This document shows positions 10,673 through 21,531 of a DNA stretch of 64,000 bases, in pieces. This stretch comes from Cochliopodium minus (Eukaryota > Discosea > Himatismenida > Cochliopodiidae): NCBI GenBank assembly GCA_024220525.1, contig JAMYWO010000135.1, positions 56,849 through 120,848 on the forward strand. The letters run 5' to 3'. Under the pieces are notes generated by a model. The model was given only the letters and a program-made list of their open reading frames with translations, did no database searches and was not told the origin of the DNA. How positions within the stretch are numbered: position 1 is the stretch's first letter; each line of letters opens with the position of its first letter. The translations under genes were made by a program, and so were the position numbers.

Positions 10673-12724
10673 CTACAATTTGGGCTTCATGGTATCAACA
10701 AAATTATGAAAGCCAGATTTCTGATCAACAGAAGAAGAGGTGTCCTCCAACTTCCACAACTTCTCGAGATAAGGATCGCTAAATTCGATCTTCTCCAACA
10801 AAGAAAAGTCCTCTTCAAAAGGATGCTTCAAACTGAAACTGATCAAAGGCTCCAAAATGTTTAAAGGAACACTCAAATTTATTTTGGGCAAAATCTTCCC
10901 AGATTGGGTTTGAGTAACGTTGCAAGTCAACAAACCCAAGAAATTTCCATTTTCGTCCAGCAAAGCACCTCCACTATTTCCTCCATGGACCGCGGCAGAG
11001 CTTTGGAGCATCACAATCGTTTTTTTGTGAGTGATTATTTTGGAAATCACTCCTGAAGTCAATGTGGGCATCATTTTTGTACTGGGCCCTATTTTTGAAT
11101 AAAATTTTAATTAAAGAAAAGATGATTATTAAAAAACAAAATTTTAAATGAATTCCTTTACAAATTATTTTAATTAAAAAAAAGAAAAAAAAAAAATTAC
11201 CCCATAAACCATGACCACCCGCATAAATATTTTGTCCACGTTTGTAATCCAATTGAAAGTTGATTGGAACAGGTATAAAGTTCTTGAAGCTGTTGTTGCT
11301 AGAAATTTTGTTATTTTTGTTGTTATTTATATTAAAGTTGTCCACAATTTGCAACAACGCGACATCGTTGTGAGAAGAGGAAAGATAGATCAACTTGGCT
11401 TCGTACCAAGTGAGGACTTTTGGATAATCTACACGAACACGGATGGACTCTCTACAAATTGGGCTCGTAATGTTGTTTTTCAAACTTCTTTTGATCTCCG
11501 TCTAGTAACATAAATTAATCATTTTTTTTTAAAAAAAAAATTTTGGTTGCACGAAAGAAATGATCTTACAAAAGGTTCTAATAAATGCCCACTTGTCAAA
11601 ATATGTCCTTGTTTGGTTATAATCACACCAGACCCCCAAGAAGATCCAATAGAAACCAAGACTACTGATTTTTTGACAACAGAGGCAACTGTTTTAGACT
11701 TTGTTTTCTCATGTGAGAGAGGTTTTGGTAAGTTGTTAAAATTGCCAGAAAAAAAAGAGTAAAGATGCGGAAGAATGACTCTCCACGAAAGAACCTTACG
11801 TTTCAATTCAATGAATATTGGTTAAAGAAAAATTAAAAAAACTTACCAAGTTGAGTTCTACAGTGTGGCCATCTCTCCTATACAAAGGCGGCAACAATAA
11901 ACCTGCAAGTTTTCCGTTTGAAAAATAAACGGGGCTTCCCTCTGATCCAGGATGGCATTCGGCATCGGTGAGCATCAAAGTAGATACGGAAGGATGTGTC
12001 GTGACAATGTTTGAGATGATCCCTTGTGATATTGAATTCAAAAATGCTTTTGGAGATAACATCCCGAATGGGGAGGAAATCACCGTCACATCTTCTCCTC
12101 TCTTTGCAACTTTGTAATTGTTATCCATTATCAATTCAGAGAAGGATGGATTCTCTATTTTGCTGTTCATCAATGCCAATACCACCAAATATTCATTCCC
12201 TCCCCATCTAGAATTTATTTGCTCCCATGTGATGATTGGTGATCTTCCATCTCCTATATTTAATTCATATCTTTCCTCTTCCATACTCTTCTTATTCCAT
12301 CCCATCCTCCAATTATTTATGAACGTCAGATTTTCCAATGATTCCATCAATCTTTCTATCTTTATCAATCCCAAGAAGATCGCTTCCTCCCATATCTCAT
12401 TTTCATTATCTTCCCTTTCTCTTTGAAATTGGATAAATGATCCTTCTATCATTTGGGGTATGGGTGATTCAACCGAAAAAAATGGTGAGAAACAAGATGA
12501 ACTCGTAATTATTATAGTCTTTTCGTTATTTATGAAAAATCCAGAACAACTCAAAGATGCTATTCCATCTCTGTGAAAGAATAGATCAAATAAATTTTTC
12601 AGTTAATAAATAATTCTTTTATTTACTCAGATACCAAGAATGTTCTATTTCCTGTGCGAACATTTGTTGCATCAGGCCCACTTACTTTGATAAGAATAGA
12701 ATTTTTGAAATCAATGTTGCTCAT
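10673..12724 (-). CDS. TYSND1/DEG15-like peroxisomal serine protease
   Basis: Five exons: 12724-12627, 12570-11847, 11794-11570, 11501-11201 and 11088-10673, giving about 587 residues, close to human TYSND1 (566). Family members sit in the peroxisome and trim leader peptides or process imported enzymes. The trypsin-fold catalytic residues are visible: His in LTSGHLL, Asp in SSHNDVALLQ and Ser in HGGNSGGAL. The GGHGLWGP segment and the VMLQSSAAVHGG approach to the serine match the family closely. The N-terminal 320 residues form the second, degenerate protease-like half. The protein ends Lys-Pro-Lys-Leu, so its last three residues (PKL) resemble a peroxisomal PTS1 signal although Pro at the first position is not canonical. 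It is divergently transcribed from RPL8. Confidence 0.9.
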
Positions 12725-13040
12725 TTTATTTTTATTTTTATTTTGGGAATTACATTTTCTTTTGGAAATGATCAGTTCAACATACTGCTCATGAAATAAT
12801 GTCTGATGATTTTGATTCAACAATTCTTAAAATTTTTTTCAAATTAATTTTATGCATTGTATTAAAGAGTATGATAATGTTTTTTTTTTTCATTTAATTA
12901 TAAATATAATAAATAATTAAAAAAAATCGATTCAAAGGTAATTAATTATTAGAATATTCAAAACTTATAAAGTGAAAATTTTAATAAACTGTAATAGAAT
13001 ATAAATATATAATTATTTTCTTAAATTTTATATTAGGTAA
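12725..13040. promoter_or_regulatory. Divergent promoter region, protease / RPL8
   Basis: A 316-base A/T-rich gap separates two start codons facing opposite ways, so it must contain both promoters. I see long T and A runs but no motif I can name. Confidence 0.45.
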
Positions 13041-13896
13041 ATGGGTAAAATTATTAGAGCTCAAAGAAAGGGATCATCCACCAATTACAAAGTATTTATT
13101 TTTATTTAACATTTTTTCAATCAAATGGAGAGATTAATCATTTAAATTCTATCAAAAACCAAATAAATCAATTATATAAATATTTTTTTAGGCCAGAGTA
13201 TTCCACAGAAAAGGACCAGCTAAATTGAGAGCACTTGATTATTCCGAGAAAAATGGATTTATTCGTGGTGTAGTTAGAGAAATTGTACATGATCCTGGTC
13301 GTGGAGCTCCACTTGCAAGAGTCCAATTTAGACATCCAACCAAATATAAAAAAGTAAATGAACTTTTTATTGCACCTGAAGGAGTTTATACAGGACAATT
13401 TATTTATTGTGGAACTAACGCAAAACTTGCCATTGGAAACATTCTTCCATTGGGAAGCATGCCTGAAGGTACAATTGTTTGTAATCTTGAAAAAAAACCA
13501 GGTGATCGTGGTATTTTTGCACGTACTTCTGGAAATTATGCAACAATTATTGCTCATAATGAAAACGGATCTACCCGTGTAAAACTCCCATCTGGAGCTA
13601 AAGTAACTGTACCATCTACTGCTCGTGCTACAGTCGGTATTGTATCTGGAGGTGGACGTATCGATAAACCTATAATGAAAGCTTCTAACAGTTATTATAA
13701 ATTCAAATCAAAAAGAAAAGCATGGCCAAGAGTAAGAGGTGTTGCGATGAATCCTGTAGAACATCCTCACGGAGGAGGTAATCATCAACATATTGGAGGT
13801 TCTTCAACTGTTTCTCGTAACGCACCTCCTGGAGCTAAGGTAGGTTTGATTGCTGCTAGACGTACTGGTAGATTGAGAGGATCTGACAATAAATAA
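13041..13896 (+). CDS. RPL8: 60S ribosomal protein uL2 (RPL8)
   Basis: Two exons, 13041-13091 and 13192-13896, about 251 residues, the normal length. It opens [11 protein letters not shown] and holds the family hallmarks: [11 protein letters not shown], the [13 protein letters not shown] loop, AGGGRID-like GGGRIDKP and the near-invariant peptidyl-transferase region [13 protein letters not shown], where the His contacts the rRNA active site. It ends RTGRLRG. uL2 is needed for subunit joining and tRNA placement in the large subunit. Codons favour A/T at third positions like its neighbours, but the protein is by far the most conserved in the window, so its frame and intron are certain. Confidence 0.99.
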
Positions 13897-14032
13897 AATA
13901 GTTAAAATTTAGTCATTTTTGCAATAACATTATTTAAATAATAATCACTTACTCTGTGATATTGAATCAATAAAAAAATTTTTATATATTAGAATGTTGA
14001 AATTTTATCAATGAAAAAAAAAAAATTGACGC

Positions 14033-14678
14033 ATGGAAATTTTCTATATTATCATTTTTATTGTGGGTTCTCTATTTGGACTTTTTGTGACAAAGGTTTG
14101 CTCCACAATTCAATATTTTCTAATTTGACATTTTTTTTTAGCTTAATAATAATTTGAATTCGTCTTCAAATAACAATGAAACAGGAAATAAGACTGATGA
14201 TAAAAAAAGTATTAATGAAAATGAAAAGAGTAATCCTTCTATCATAAATGATTCAAAGATAGGAAATGAAAATAATAAAGAGAAAATAAATTTTGTAAAT
14301 AATGAGGAAGATAGCAAAGAACCCCAAAACATTGGAGTGTATAATCATATCGAGGAAGCAGGAGATAATTCAAAAATGAAAAATAATATAAAAAATATAA
14401 ATTTAAAAGACAATGAAAAGGTCCAAAATAATAAAGATGAGAATAATATAATCATAAAGACTCAAGTCAATCGAAATAATGATATAAAGAGTAAAAATAA
14501 TTCCAAAGAAAATGGTAATCCCGAAAAAGTGAAAGATAAGGAGAATGAAGAAGAGATGATCGAAGAATCTTCAAAGGTTAGTTACCACAAAAGAGAAGTC
14601 AAAATTGAAGAAAGCGAAGTAAAAGCAGTCTCGCCAAATGATCAAGGAACAATAAAGAAAAACATCAAAAAAGAGTGA
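14033..14678 (+). CDS. Asn/Lys/Glu-rich protein with N-terminal membrane anchor
   Basis: Two exons, 14033-14095 and 14142-14678, phase 0. Exon 1 encodes a hydrophobic N-terminus (MEIFYIIIFIVGSLFGLFVT), either a signal anchor or an uncleaved membrane segment. The remaining about 178 residues are low complexity: Asn, Lys, Glu, Asp and Ser with almost no hydrophobic core, so probably disordered. No domain is recognised. The gene lies 137 bases after RPL8 and 63 before eIF2B delta on the same strand. Confidence 0.65.
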
Positions 14679-14741
14679 TAAAATTTAAAAGAGTTTTTTT
14701 TTACCTTCATTTTTTTAAATCTTTTTTTTTTTTGTTTTCAA

Positions 14742-17644
14742 ATGATTAGAAAACCAACTGTGAGCAAACCTAAAGCCACACCAAAGCCAAAGTATTCAAA
14801 AGAGCAAAAAATAGAATTTGCATTAAAGGTTTTAATAAAAACAAAAATTTTTCAATTAATTTTTTCAATTTATTTTTAAATTTATTTTTTAATTTATTTT
14901 TTACTTTTTTTTTATTTTCAGAAAATGGGAGTAACACCATCTCAACCACCTAAAATTAGTAATCCTGTAAAAATAGAGAACAACACAAAGATAGAGAACA
15001 ATGTCAACATTACAGATAATTCCCCTCCTAAGGGTATTCCTCCCAAGCTTGTACGTAGGAATTCTCCTCCTAAAATCGTCAAGGGAAGTTTGTCAAGAAC
15101 TTTGTCCAAGACCAAAAAGAATGCCACAAAGCATGCTCAACAAGAAACCACTGTTGGTAAATCTTATTTGTCTTTTTTTTTCTGAGAGAATTTTGTAACA
15201 AAAAAAATAATAGAAAAAATTACAAAAATAAAATCGTGATAAGCTTACTTTTCATTTAATATTGGAAAAATGAAAGAATAAATCATTGAATTATTTTTAT
15301 TACATATCAATTCTATGAAAAAATTAAATTTACTAAAAATGAATCATCCCTTTTAATTCTGTTTATAACAAACATAAATTTATATTTGTTATTTAAAATA
15401 TATTTTATTCTTTCAAAGTTAATTTATTTTTTTTTAATTAAGACATCTCAAACACCAATGTGGTGAGACTTTTCTCTCATCTTTCTCCGCAATACGAGAA
15501 AATATACATGAGCTACAAAGAAGAGCTCAAAACCAACATCATTTCGAAGGAGATCCACCATTCCATCATGCAAATCGCTTACAAGTATTCCGACAGGTCC
15601 CTCACTGGCTCTAATTCGAGGTGCATTGCTTTGTTGGAGGCTTTCAGAGATGCCATCAATGATTTCGATTTGTTCAAGCATGGTGGAAATAATTTGAGAG
15701 GCAATTTTCATATTTTTCTTCGATCAATTTTTTTTTTTTAACCTTATTCAATTTATGTACATATTAAAAAAGAATATTTTTTCTTGTGATTTTTCGTGGA
15801 TTCTTCAATAAAATTTTAATTTTAAATTTTTCTTCAACAATATTTTTTTTTTAACCTTATTCAATATATGTACATATATATATTTTTTTATTTTAATTCA
15901 TAATTTTTTAATTTATAATTTTTTTTATTTTTTTTTGATTTTTAAAATTTAATTTTTTTTTAAAGGATCCACCATTTTTGTTTGGTCCACTTCCTTTGAG
16001 CAATACCAAAAGAAGCAGATTCAGTTTGTCAGCCAGTTTCGCCCCATCTCCATTCCGATGGGTAATGCTATCAACTTCCTCAAAAAAAAAATATCGGAGC
16101 TGAACGGAAAAGTAAAACAAAAAAATTAAAATAATAAAAAATTAGATAAAAAATAGAAAAAATAAAATTCAAATTAAAAAAAAAAGAAAAAAAATAAAAT
16201 TTAAAAAAATTAAAATTAGATAAAAAAAAATTAAATTCAAAAATTTTATTTTTGACAGTCGGAAAAAGAGTCCAAAGAGTATTTGATCGACCAGATCGAT
16301 AAGTTCATCAATGAGAGGATTGTTGTTGCGGATGAATTGATCTCGAAATATGGGGAAGAGAGAATCGTAGATGGTAAAAAGAAAAAATACTTTAACATTT
16401 CATTTCTTCTTATTTTTTTACTTAATATTATTTTTTATTCATTATTTTCAATTTAAAATTTCAATTAATATTTTCAATTTTTATTAATTTTATTATTTAT
16501 TTATTTTTATATGTTTTATATTTTATATTTTTTTATTTTTTTATTATTTATTTTTTTTTTAAATTTTAAATTTTAAATTTTTTATTTTTTTTTTTAATAT
16601 CTTAATTTTTTTTACTTACGACTTTCATTTTTTCATTTTTTTTAATTTATTACTTCTCAGGAGACGTAATTGTCGTTTATGGAGCTTCTTCAGTAGTCGA
16701 AAAGACAATAGTTCAGGCCTATTCTTTGGGCAAAAAATTTGAAATTGTTATAGTGGATTCCAGGCCCAACTTAGAAGGGAAATCCATTTTGAAAAATCTC
16801 ACCAAACAAAAAATCCCTTGTACCTACGTTTTCTTAAATGCCATTTCTTATGTCATGAAGAGGTAAAAATATTTATTTTTTCTTTCATTTTTTTGTTTTT
16901 TTGAATTTATCTTTATATTTTACAATTTTTATTTAAAAATTTATTTTGTATGAATTTTGAATTTTAATTCATTTATTTATTCTTATTTAATTTATTTTTA
17001 TTTATTTTTATTTATTTTTATTTATTTTTATTTATTTTTATTTATTTTTATTTCATTTTATTTATTTTGGTTTTAAATTAATTCATATTCATAGAACCAC
17101 AAAAGTGTTTTTGGGAGCATACTCATTGTTGTCCAACGGAAATATGGTTTCTCGCTGTGGATCGTCCATGGTGGCAATGATGGCCAAAGAGTACAACATC
17201 CCCGTTCTCCTCTGCTGCGAAACGTACAAGTTTTCTGAGAAGGTTCGTTTGGACAGCATCTGTGAGAACGAGTTGGCTGATCCCCTTCGGTTGTTGACTT
17301 CCATATGGCCTGAGGATACGTAAGATACTTATTTATTTTGTTTGTTTTATATTTTATTTTTATTTTTCTTTTATTTTTAAATTTATTTTATTTTTTATTT
17401 TTATTTTTTAAATAAGGTACCTTTTTTTTGTTCATATTTTTTTAATTTGTTTCATTTTCTTTATAAAAATAGTTCAATTTCAAAGTATAAGGATAACGAA
17501 AACCTGCAACTCCTCAACCTTGTCTATGATCTGACCCCCATGGAATTTGTTACGATGGTCATTACCGAATTCGGTGTCATTCCTCCTTCCAGTTGTTATG
17601 TCGTCATCAGGGAGTACAATTATGAAGAAAACTATCTCTTGTGA
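14742..17644 (+). CDS. Translation initiation factor eIF2B subunit delta
   Basis: Eight exons: 14742-14828, 14922-15156, 15443-15700, 15966-16111, 16259-16373, 16661-16862, 17095-17319 and 17473-17644. eIF2B is the guanine exchange factor for eIF2; delta is part of its regulatory core, which senses phosphorylated eIF2. After a basic, disordered N-terminus come the conserved alpha/beta/delta-family motifs: SNSRCIALLEAF, PISIPMGNAINFL, VIVVYGASSVV, FEIVIVDSRP, GNMVSRCGSSMVA and, at the C-terminus, YDLTPMEFVTMVITEFGVIPPSS, which marks delta. The intron at 15701 starts GC rather than GT if the phase-consistent junction is correct. Introns 3 to 6 are extreme low-complexity sequence. Confidence 0.95.
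15728..15876. repeat. Direct repeat pair in eIF2B delta intron 3
   Basis: A segment of about 35 bases (T-run, then AACCTTATTCAAT and ATGTACATAT) occurs at 15728-15765 and again at 15843-15876 with one or two changes. It looks like a local duplication inside the intron. Confidence 0.7.
16991..17050. repeat. 10-base tandem repeat (TTTATTTTTA) in intron
   Basis: Six perfect head-to-tail copies of TTTATTTTTA in intron 6 of the eIF2B delta gene. Confidence 0.95.
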
Positions 17645-17897
17645 TCACTTTCAAACTTATTTGAATTTAAATTAAATTGTTTCTAAAGAGTTTTCTTTCA
17701 CCGCTCTTGGTTTTAATATTAGAATGATAAGATTGGTTAAAATTTAATAACACAGTTTAATTTGAAAATATTTATACAAAAAAACATTCCCCTTGATTAA
17801 GCTCATTCACTTTGGTTTTAAGAAGTGTTGAGAGAGAAACTTTATTATGAGGAGCAAAATTGGTTTGGGAGGCTTCTTGATTTTTTTGGATGTTTTC

Positions 17898-19084
17898 TCA
17901 AACGAGCATTTGGAAATCAACAGCAAAATAAAGGTTATCTTCTTGAATTTTTTGGGGAAATATTTGTGTAAGTTTTGATTCTTTGGAATAAATTTTATAA
18001 CATAATTTTAAACAAAAAAAAAAAAAAGAATAAAAATATTTTTACCCCTTTATTAAAAAAAAACAACATTCTTGATGTTAACATGTAGTTTTTTTTTTTT
18101 TTACATTCTCTTTTCTCATACGTGTCTTTCAAGAACACTTGTAAATTGTTTTTTTTGTCCTTTTCATTGAACCATTGATAAGAGGTTTTACCTTCAGAGT
18201 CTTTAACTGTTCGGTAATTTTTTATTATTTTATTCATCGTTTTTTAAATATTTATTTTAAACAAGTTTTTAATTTTTTATTGAAATTATTTTTTTACTGT
18301 TCGGATCAGCTCCATAACTTATCATTAACAAGATTAATTCTTTTTTTTCAAAATCTTTTCTTGAATCAGCAAGGTAGACAAAAGGAGAATGACCACAGCT
18401 ATTTTGTAAATTAGGATTAGCCTTATTATCCAGCAACTTTTTTACAATGTTAAATCTGTGAAATTAAATTGATTAAAATTTCAAAAAAAAAAAAAATTTA
18501 AAATTGAATCAAAATTAAATAAGAAATAAGAAATAAGAAATAATAAATTAGTTTTGACAAAAAGTAAGTTGTCAATCATAGCAAAAAAAAGATTGTAGGA
18601 GAGTTGTATAAGATTCAGATTTTTATCACCATTATTCTAAATTAAATGCCATGTATTTAAATAAATGTTTAACAATTTTCATGTAGCAACTTTAAAAATA
18701 CATAATATTCTCGTTCAAAATGTTTGTTTCAAATTTATAAGACACCTTTGTTTAATATGTTTCAATTAATATGTTTAATTGAAATAACTCATATATAAAA
18801 TGTTAATTGTATCAATTATTTTTTATGTAACCTTCCTGTGAACAAGGCCATGTGTAATCCTGTATCACCATTCGTGCCTGGTTCATTCAAATCAAACTTG
18901 GGGTCGTTTATCATTTTATCAACACCCCATTCATTACCTGCTTTGCAAAGATCATATAATTTCTGTCCCTTATCGGTCGATATAAGAGCTATTTTAATTT
19001 CTTTTTGAAAATATATTCATATTGTATTTTATGATCCTTACTATCTTTAGTTCGAAAAATTTCTTTCATTTTGCTATTTCCCAT
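17898..19084 (-). CDS. Ankyrin-repeat protein
   Basis: Exons 19084-19042, 18988-18832, 18455-18298, 18206-18105 and 17938-17898 join in phase. The product begins MGNSKMKEIF and contains ankyrin repeats: TNGDTGLHMALFTG, then VKKLLDNKANPNLQ, GHSPFVYLAD and YGADPNIKDSEG. It is short (about 165 residues). Ankyrin repeats bind other proteins; nothing points to a partner. If the fourth exon is not spliced at 18105 the frame runs on into a Phe-rich tail ending at 17995, which looks like intron, so the spliced version is preferred. The first ATG lies only 14 bases from the apparent start of the opposing ankyrin gene. Confidence 0.7.
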
Positions 19085-19098
19085 TTTTTTTTTTTTTT

Positions 19099-20638
19099 AT
19101 GAAAAAAAACTGGAAGAGTTTATCAAGCAATTGATCAAAGATAATCCCAATAAATATTGGGATGACATTAGGAATCAACCTCCCTTGAATTATCTATTAA
19201 ATTGCAATTCTCTCGATATTGAATCTGTAAGAGTATTGATCAAAATGAAAGCAGATGTAAATTTGATAGATAGATCTAGAAAAACACCCTTGCAAATAGT
19301 TTGTGATAATGATTTGAATGGGGAAAATAAAGAGGAATATTTGAAATTATTGATAGAAAATGAAGCGGATGTGAATTTAAAAAGTTCATCATCAAATTAC
19401 AAAAATACACTCCTCCATATAATGATAGAAAAGAAAATGGCTACAAAAGAAATGATCAAATATGTGGTGGAGAAAAAAGCAGATTTGAATCAAAAAGACA
19501 GCAGGGAGATGACCCCATTCCATATGATCTGCTCCAATCATGAAGATTTGGATCAGATAAAAGAGTTTGTAGAATACAAAGCGGATATCAAAAGGGCGAA
19601 TGGATATGGAGATACGCCGTTACACATCTATTGCAGAAAATCGATAATAGTATGAATGTGATCAAATATATGATCGAAAAGAAAGTTTCTATCAATGCTG
19701 ATAACAAAAACATGAATACGCCTCTTCACATTTTGTGTGAAAGGGAAAACATCAGTGCAGAAATGATCAAATATTTCGTCGAAAATAAAGCAAGCGTAAA
19801 CATAAAAGGGGACAATGGCAAATCGGCTTTGAGTGTCATTTGCAAGAATGAAACTTTCGATTTAGAAATGGTAAAAGTGTTGATTGAAAACAAAATGAAT
19901 GTAAACCTCATTGACCAAAACGGAAACAACGCACTCAATTTTGCCTGTAAAAATAAGAATATGTCTTTTGAAGTTTTGAAATACTTGGTAGATTCCAAAA
20001 TGGATGTGAATCAGAGAAATAATGTTTCTGGATCAACTCCTCTCATCAGAATCTGCAAAAAATCCAAAATTAGTTTGGAGATGATAAAATATTTGGTTGA
20101 AAACAAAAGCAATGTCAACGCTTCTCTTATTGACCATCCTAAAAATACTTGTTTCTACTTTTCTCTTTTCAACAAAAATGTTTCGCTTGACATTCTAAAG
20201 TTTTTGATTGAAAGTAAATCTACTTTGATGACAAAAGGGAATGATTTATTGATCTATAATTATATCTCTTTATCTTCCATAATTACAGAAGAAACGTTGA
20301 TAACACTGCTTGCTCATCAAAGGTCCCACTTCAGATTAGAATTGCCCGAAGCTAAAGAAAATATTCTCGCTTTGTTTTCTGATTTCAAAAAAGGAAAGTT
20401 GTGGAATGTGAAGAGAAACAAGTTTTTCTCACAAGGTGATCAAGAGGTTGTTCTCACTTTGTTTCTATCTTTAAAATTGTTTTCTCAAGTAATAAGACAT
20501 ATTATCCCCAAACCTCTCATTCATGTTATTATCCAGTCAATTTTCTCTTTCGAAGAGGTGAGAAACTATGAACACATAACAAAAAGAATAGAAGAAGAGG
20601 AAGATCAACTTTATGATTTGTTTGACAGTGATGAATAA
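19099..20638 (+). CDS. Ankyrin-repeat protein with shared C-terminal module; frame broken
   Basis: Two long open frames, 19071-19655 and 19631-20638, overlap and carry one continuous ankyrin array (motifs such as KADVNLID, YGDTPLH, NMNTPLH, VNADN). The frame changes near 19637 inside an AAAA run; one extra A would restore GDTPLHIYCRK into the next repeat. The start is also unclear: the only nearby ATG (19099) is out of frame by one base across an A8 run. The C-terminal 100 residues are not ankyrin: they hold FKKGKLW, then LFLSLKLF and IPKPLIHVII, and match the end of the Arf-ankyrin gene at 35 kb. Either a gene with sequencing errors in homopolymers or a young pseudogene. Confidence 0.75.
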
Positions 20639-20711
20639 AAAAAAAAAAAAAGCTTTTTATTTAAATTTATTTTAATCAAAGCAAATATAACTTAATATGT
20701 TAAGCATTTGA

Positions 20712-21368
20712 TTATTTATGATTACAAAATCCTTCGTGGAAACACAATGGAATGAAAAGGGTGTTATTTTTTTCGCATAATCTCATACGCTCAAATAGAT
20801 CCTCCCTAGTATAGGATTTTACTTTAGGAACCTCGATATGCTCTTGGATATCTTCAAAGGTATTATTCATATCAACCCCATTGAGACCACCATCGATATT
20901 GGATTCCATTGGGATATCTAATCCTCCAAGAGGTTCACTTTCTTCAGTTGTGATTTCAATTTCAGTTGTCTCTCCAGTCAAAGGATCGTATTTGTGGAGG
21001 AATCTTCTCCATTTCTTCACTTGGCCATCCCAACTTCTTTTGCTGCATACTTGATCTTTAGGTGGGGTAACCATATGTTGATTAGTTCTTTGGTCCTTAG
21101 GAACTAGTTTAATATAATTGTTGTATTCAGGTGTTTTCTTTCCTATTTATAAAAAATATCGTTATTATATTCTAAAGAATGATTAATAATTTATAAAATT
21201 CGTTATCTGTGGATCAATTTTTTTATCAAATATTCTCAATTTTTTACCAAGCAATACTTGTTTTTCTCTTTGTACTAATCTTTGTTCATTTGTTTCTTTG
21301 GATGTAGTATTCAAAAAGTTAGGATATAAATTTTTGGTGTGAGGCTGGTTTTTTTGGATATCGGTCAT
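20712..21368 (-). CDS. Histone RNA hairpin-binding protein (SLBP)
   Basis: Two exons, 21368-21248 and 21142-20712, joined in phase, about 183 residues. SLBP binds the stem-loop at the 3' end of replication-dependent histone mRNAs and directs their processing and translation. The RNA-binding domain runs over the intron: ETNEQRLVQREKQVLLGKK, TPEYNNYIKLVPK, then VTPPK and SKRSWDGQVKKWRRFLHKYDP, matching the family's ETDExxLxRRQKQI, TPxY, TPNK and RRSWDxQIKxW motifs. The TPNK motif, whose Thr is phosphorylated in animals, reads TPPK. Outside the domain the C-terminus is acidic and unrecognised. The protein is small compared with human SLBP (270). Confidence 0.9.
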
Positions 21369-21531
21369 TTCTTTTTGCTAAACTTTTGGACAATGCTTTT
21401 TTTTTAATTTTAAAATGTGTTGATGAATAACTGAAAAAAAAGATTTTTTTAAAAAAGGCGGCAAGAATAATATGAAATAATATCGTTAAATAATTGAATA
21501 CTTTTTATTTACAAAATTAATAACGTTATAA

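Noticed and set aside
17847-17933. Plus-strand ATG frame (MRSKIGLGGF) after eIF2B delta
   Set aside because: It overlaps the last exon of the minus-strand ankyrin gene and has no domain or splice partner.
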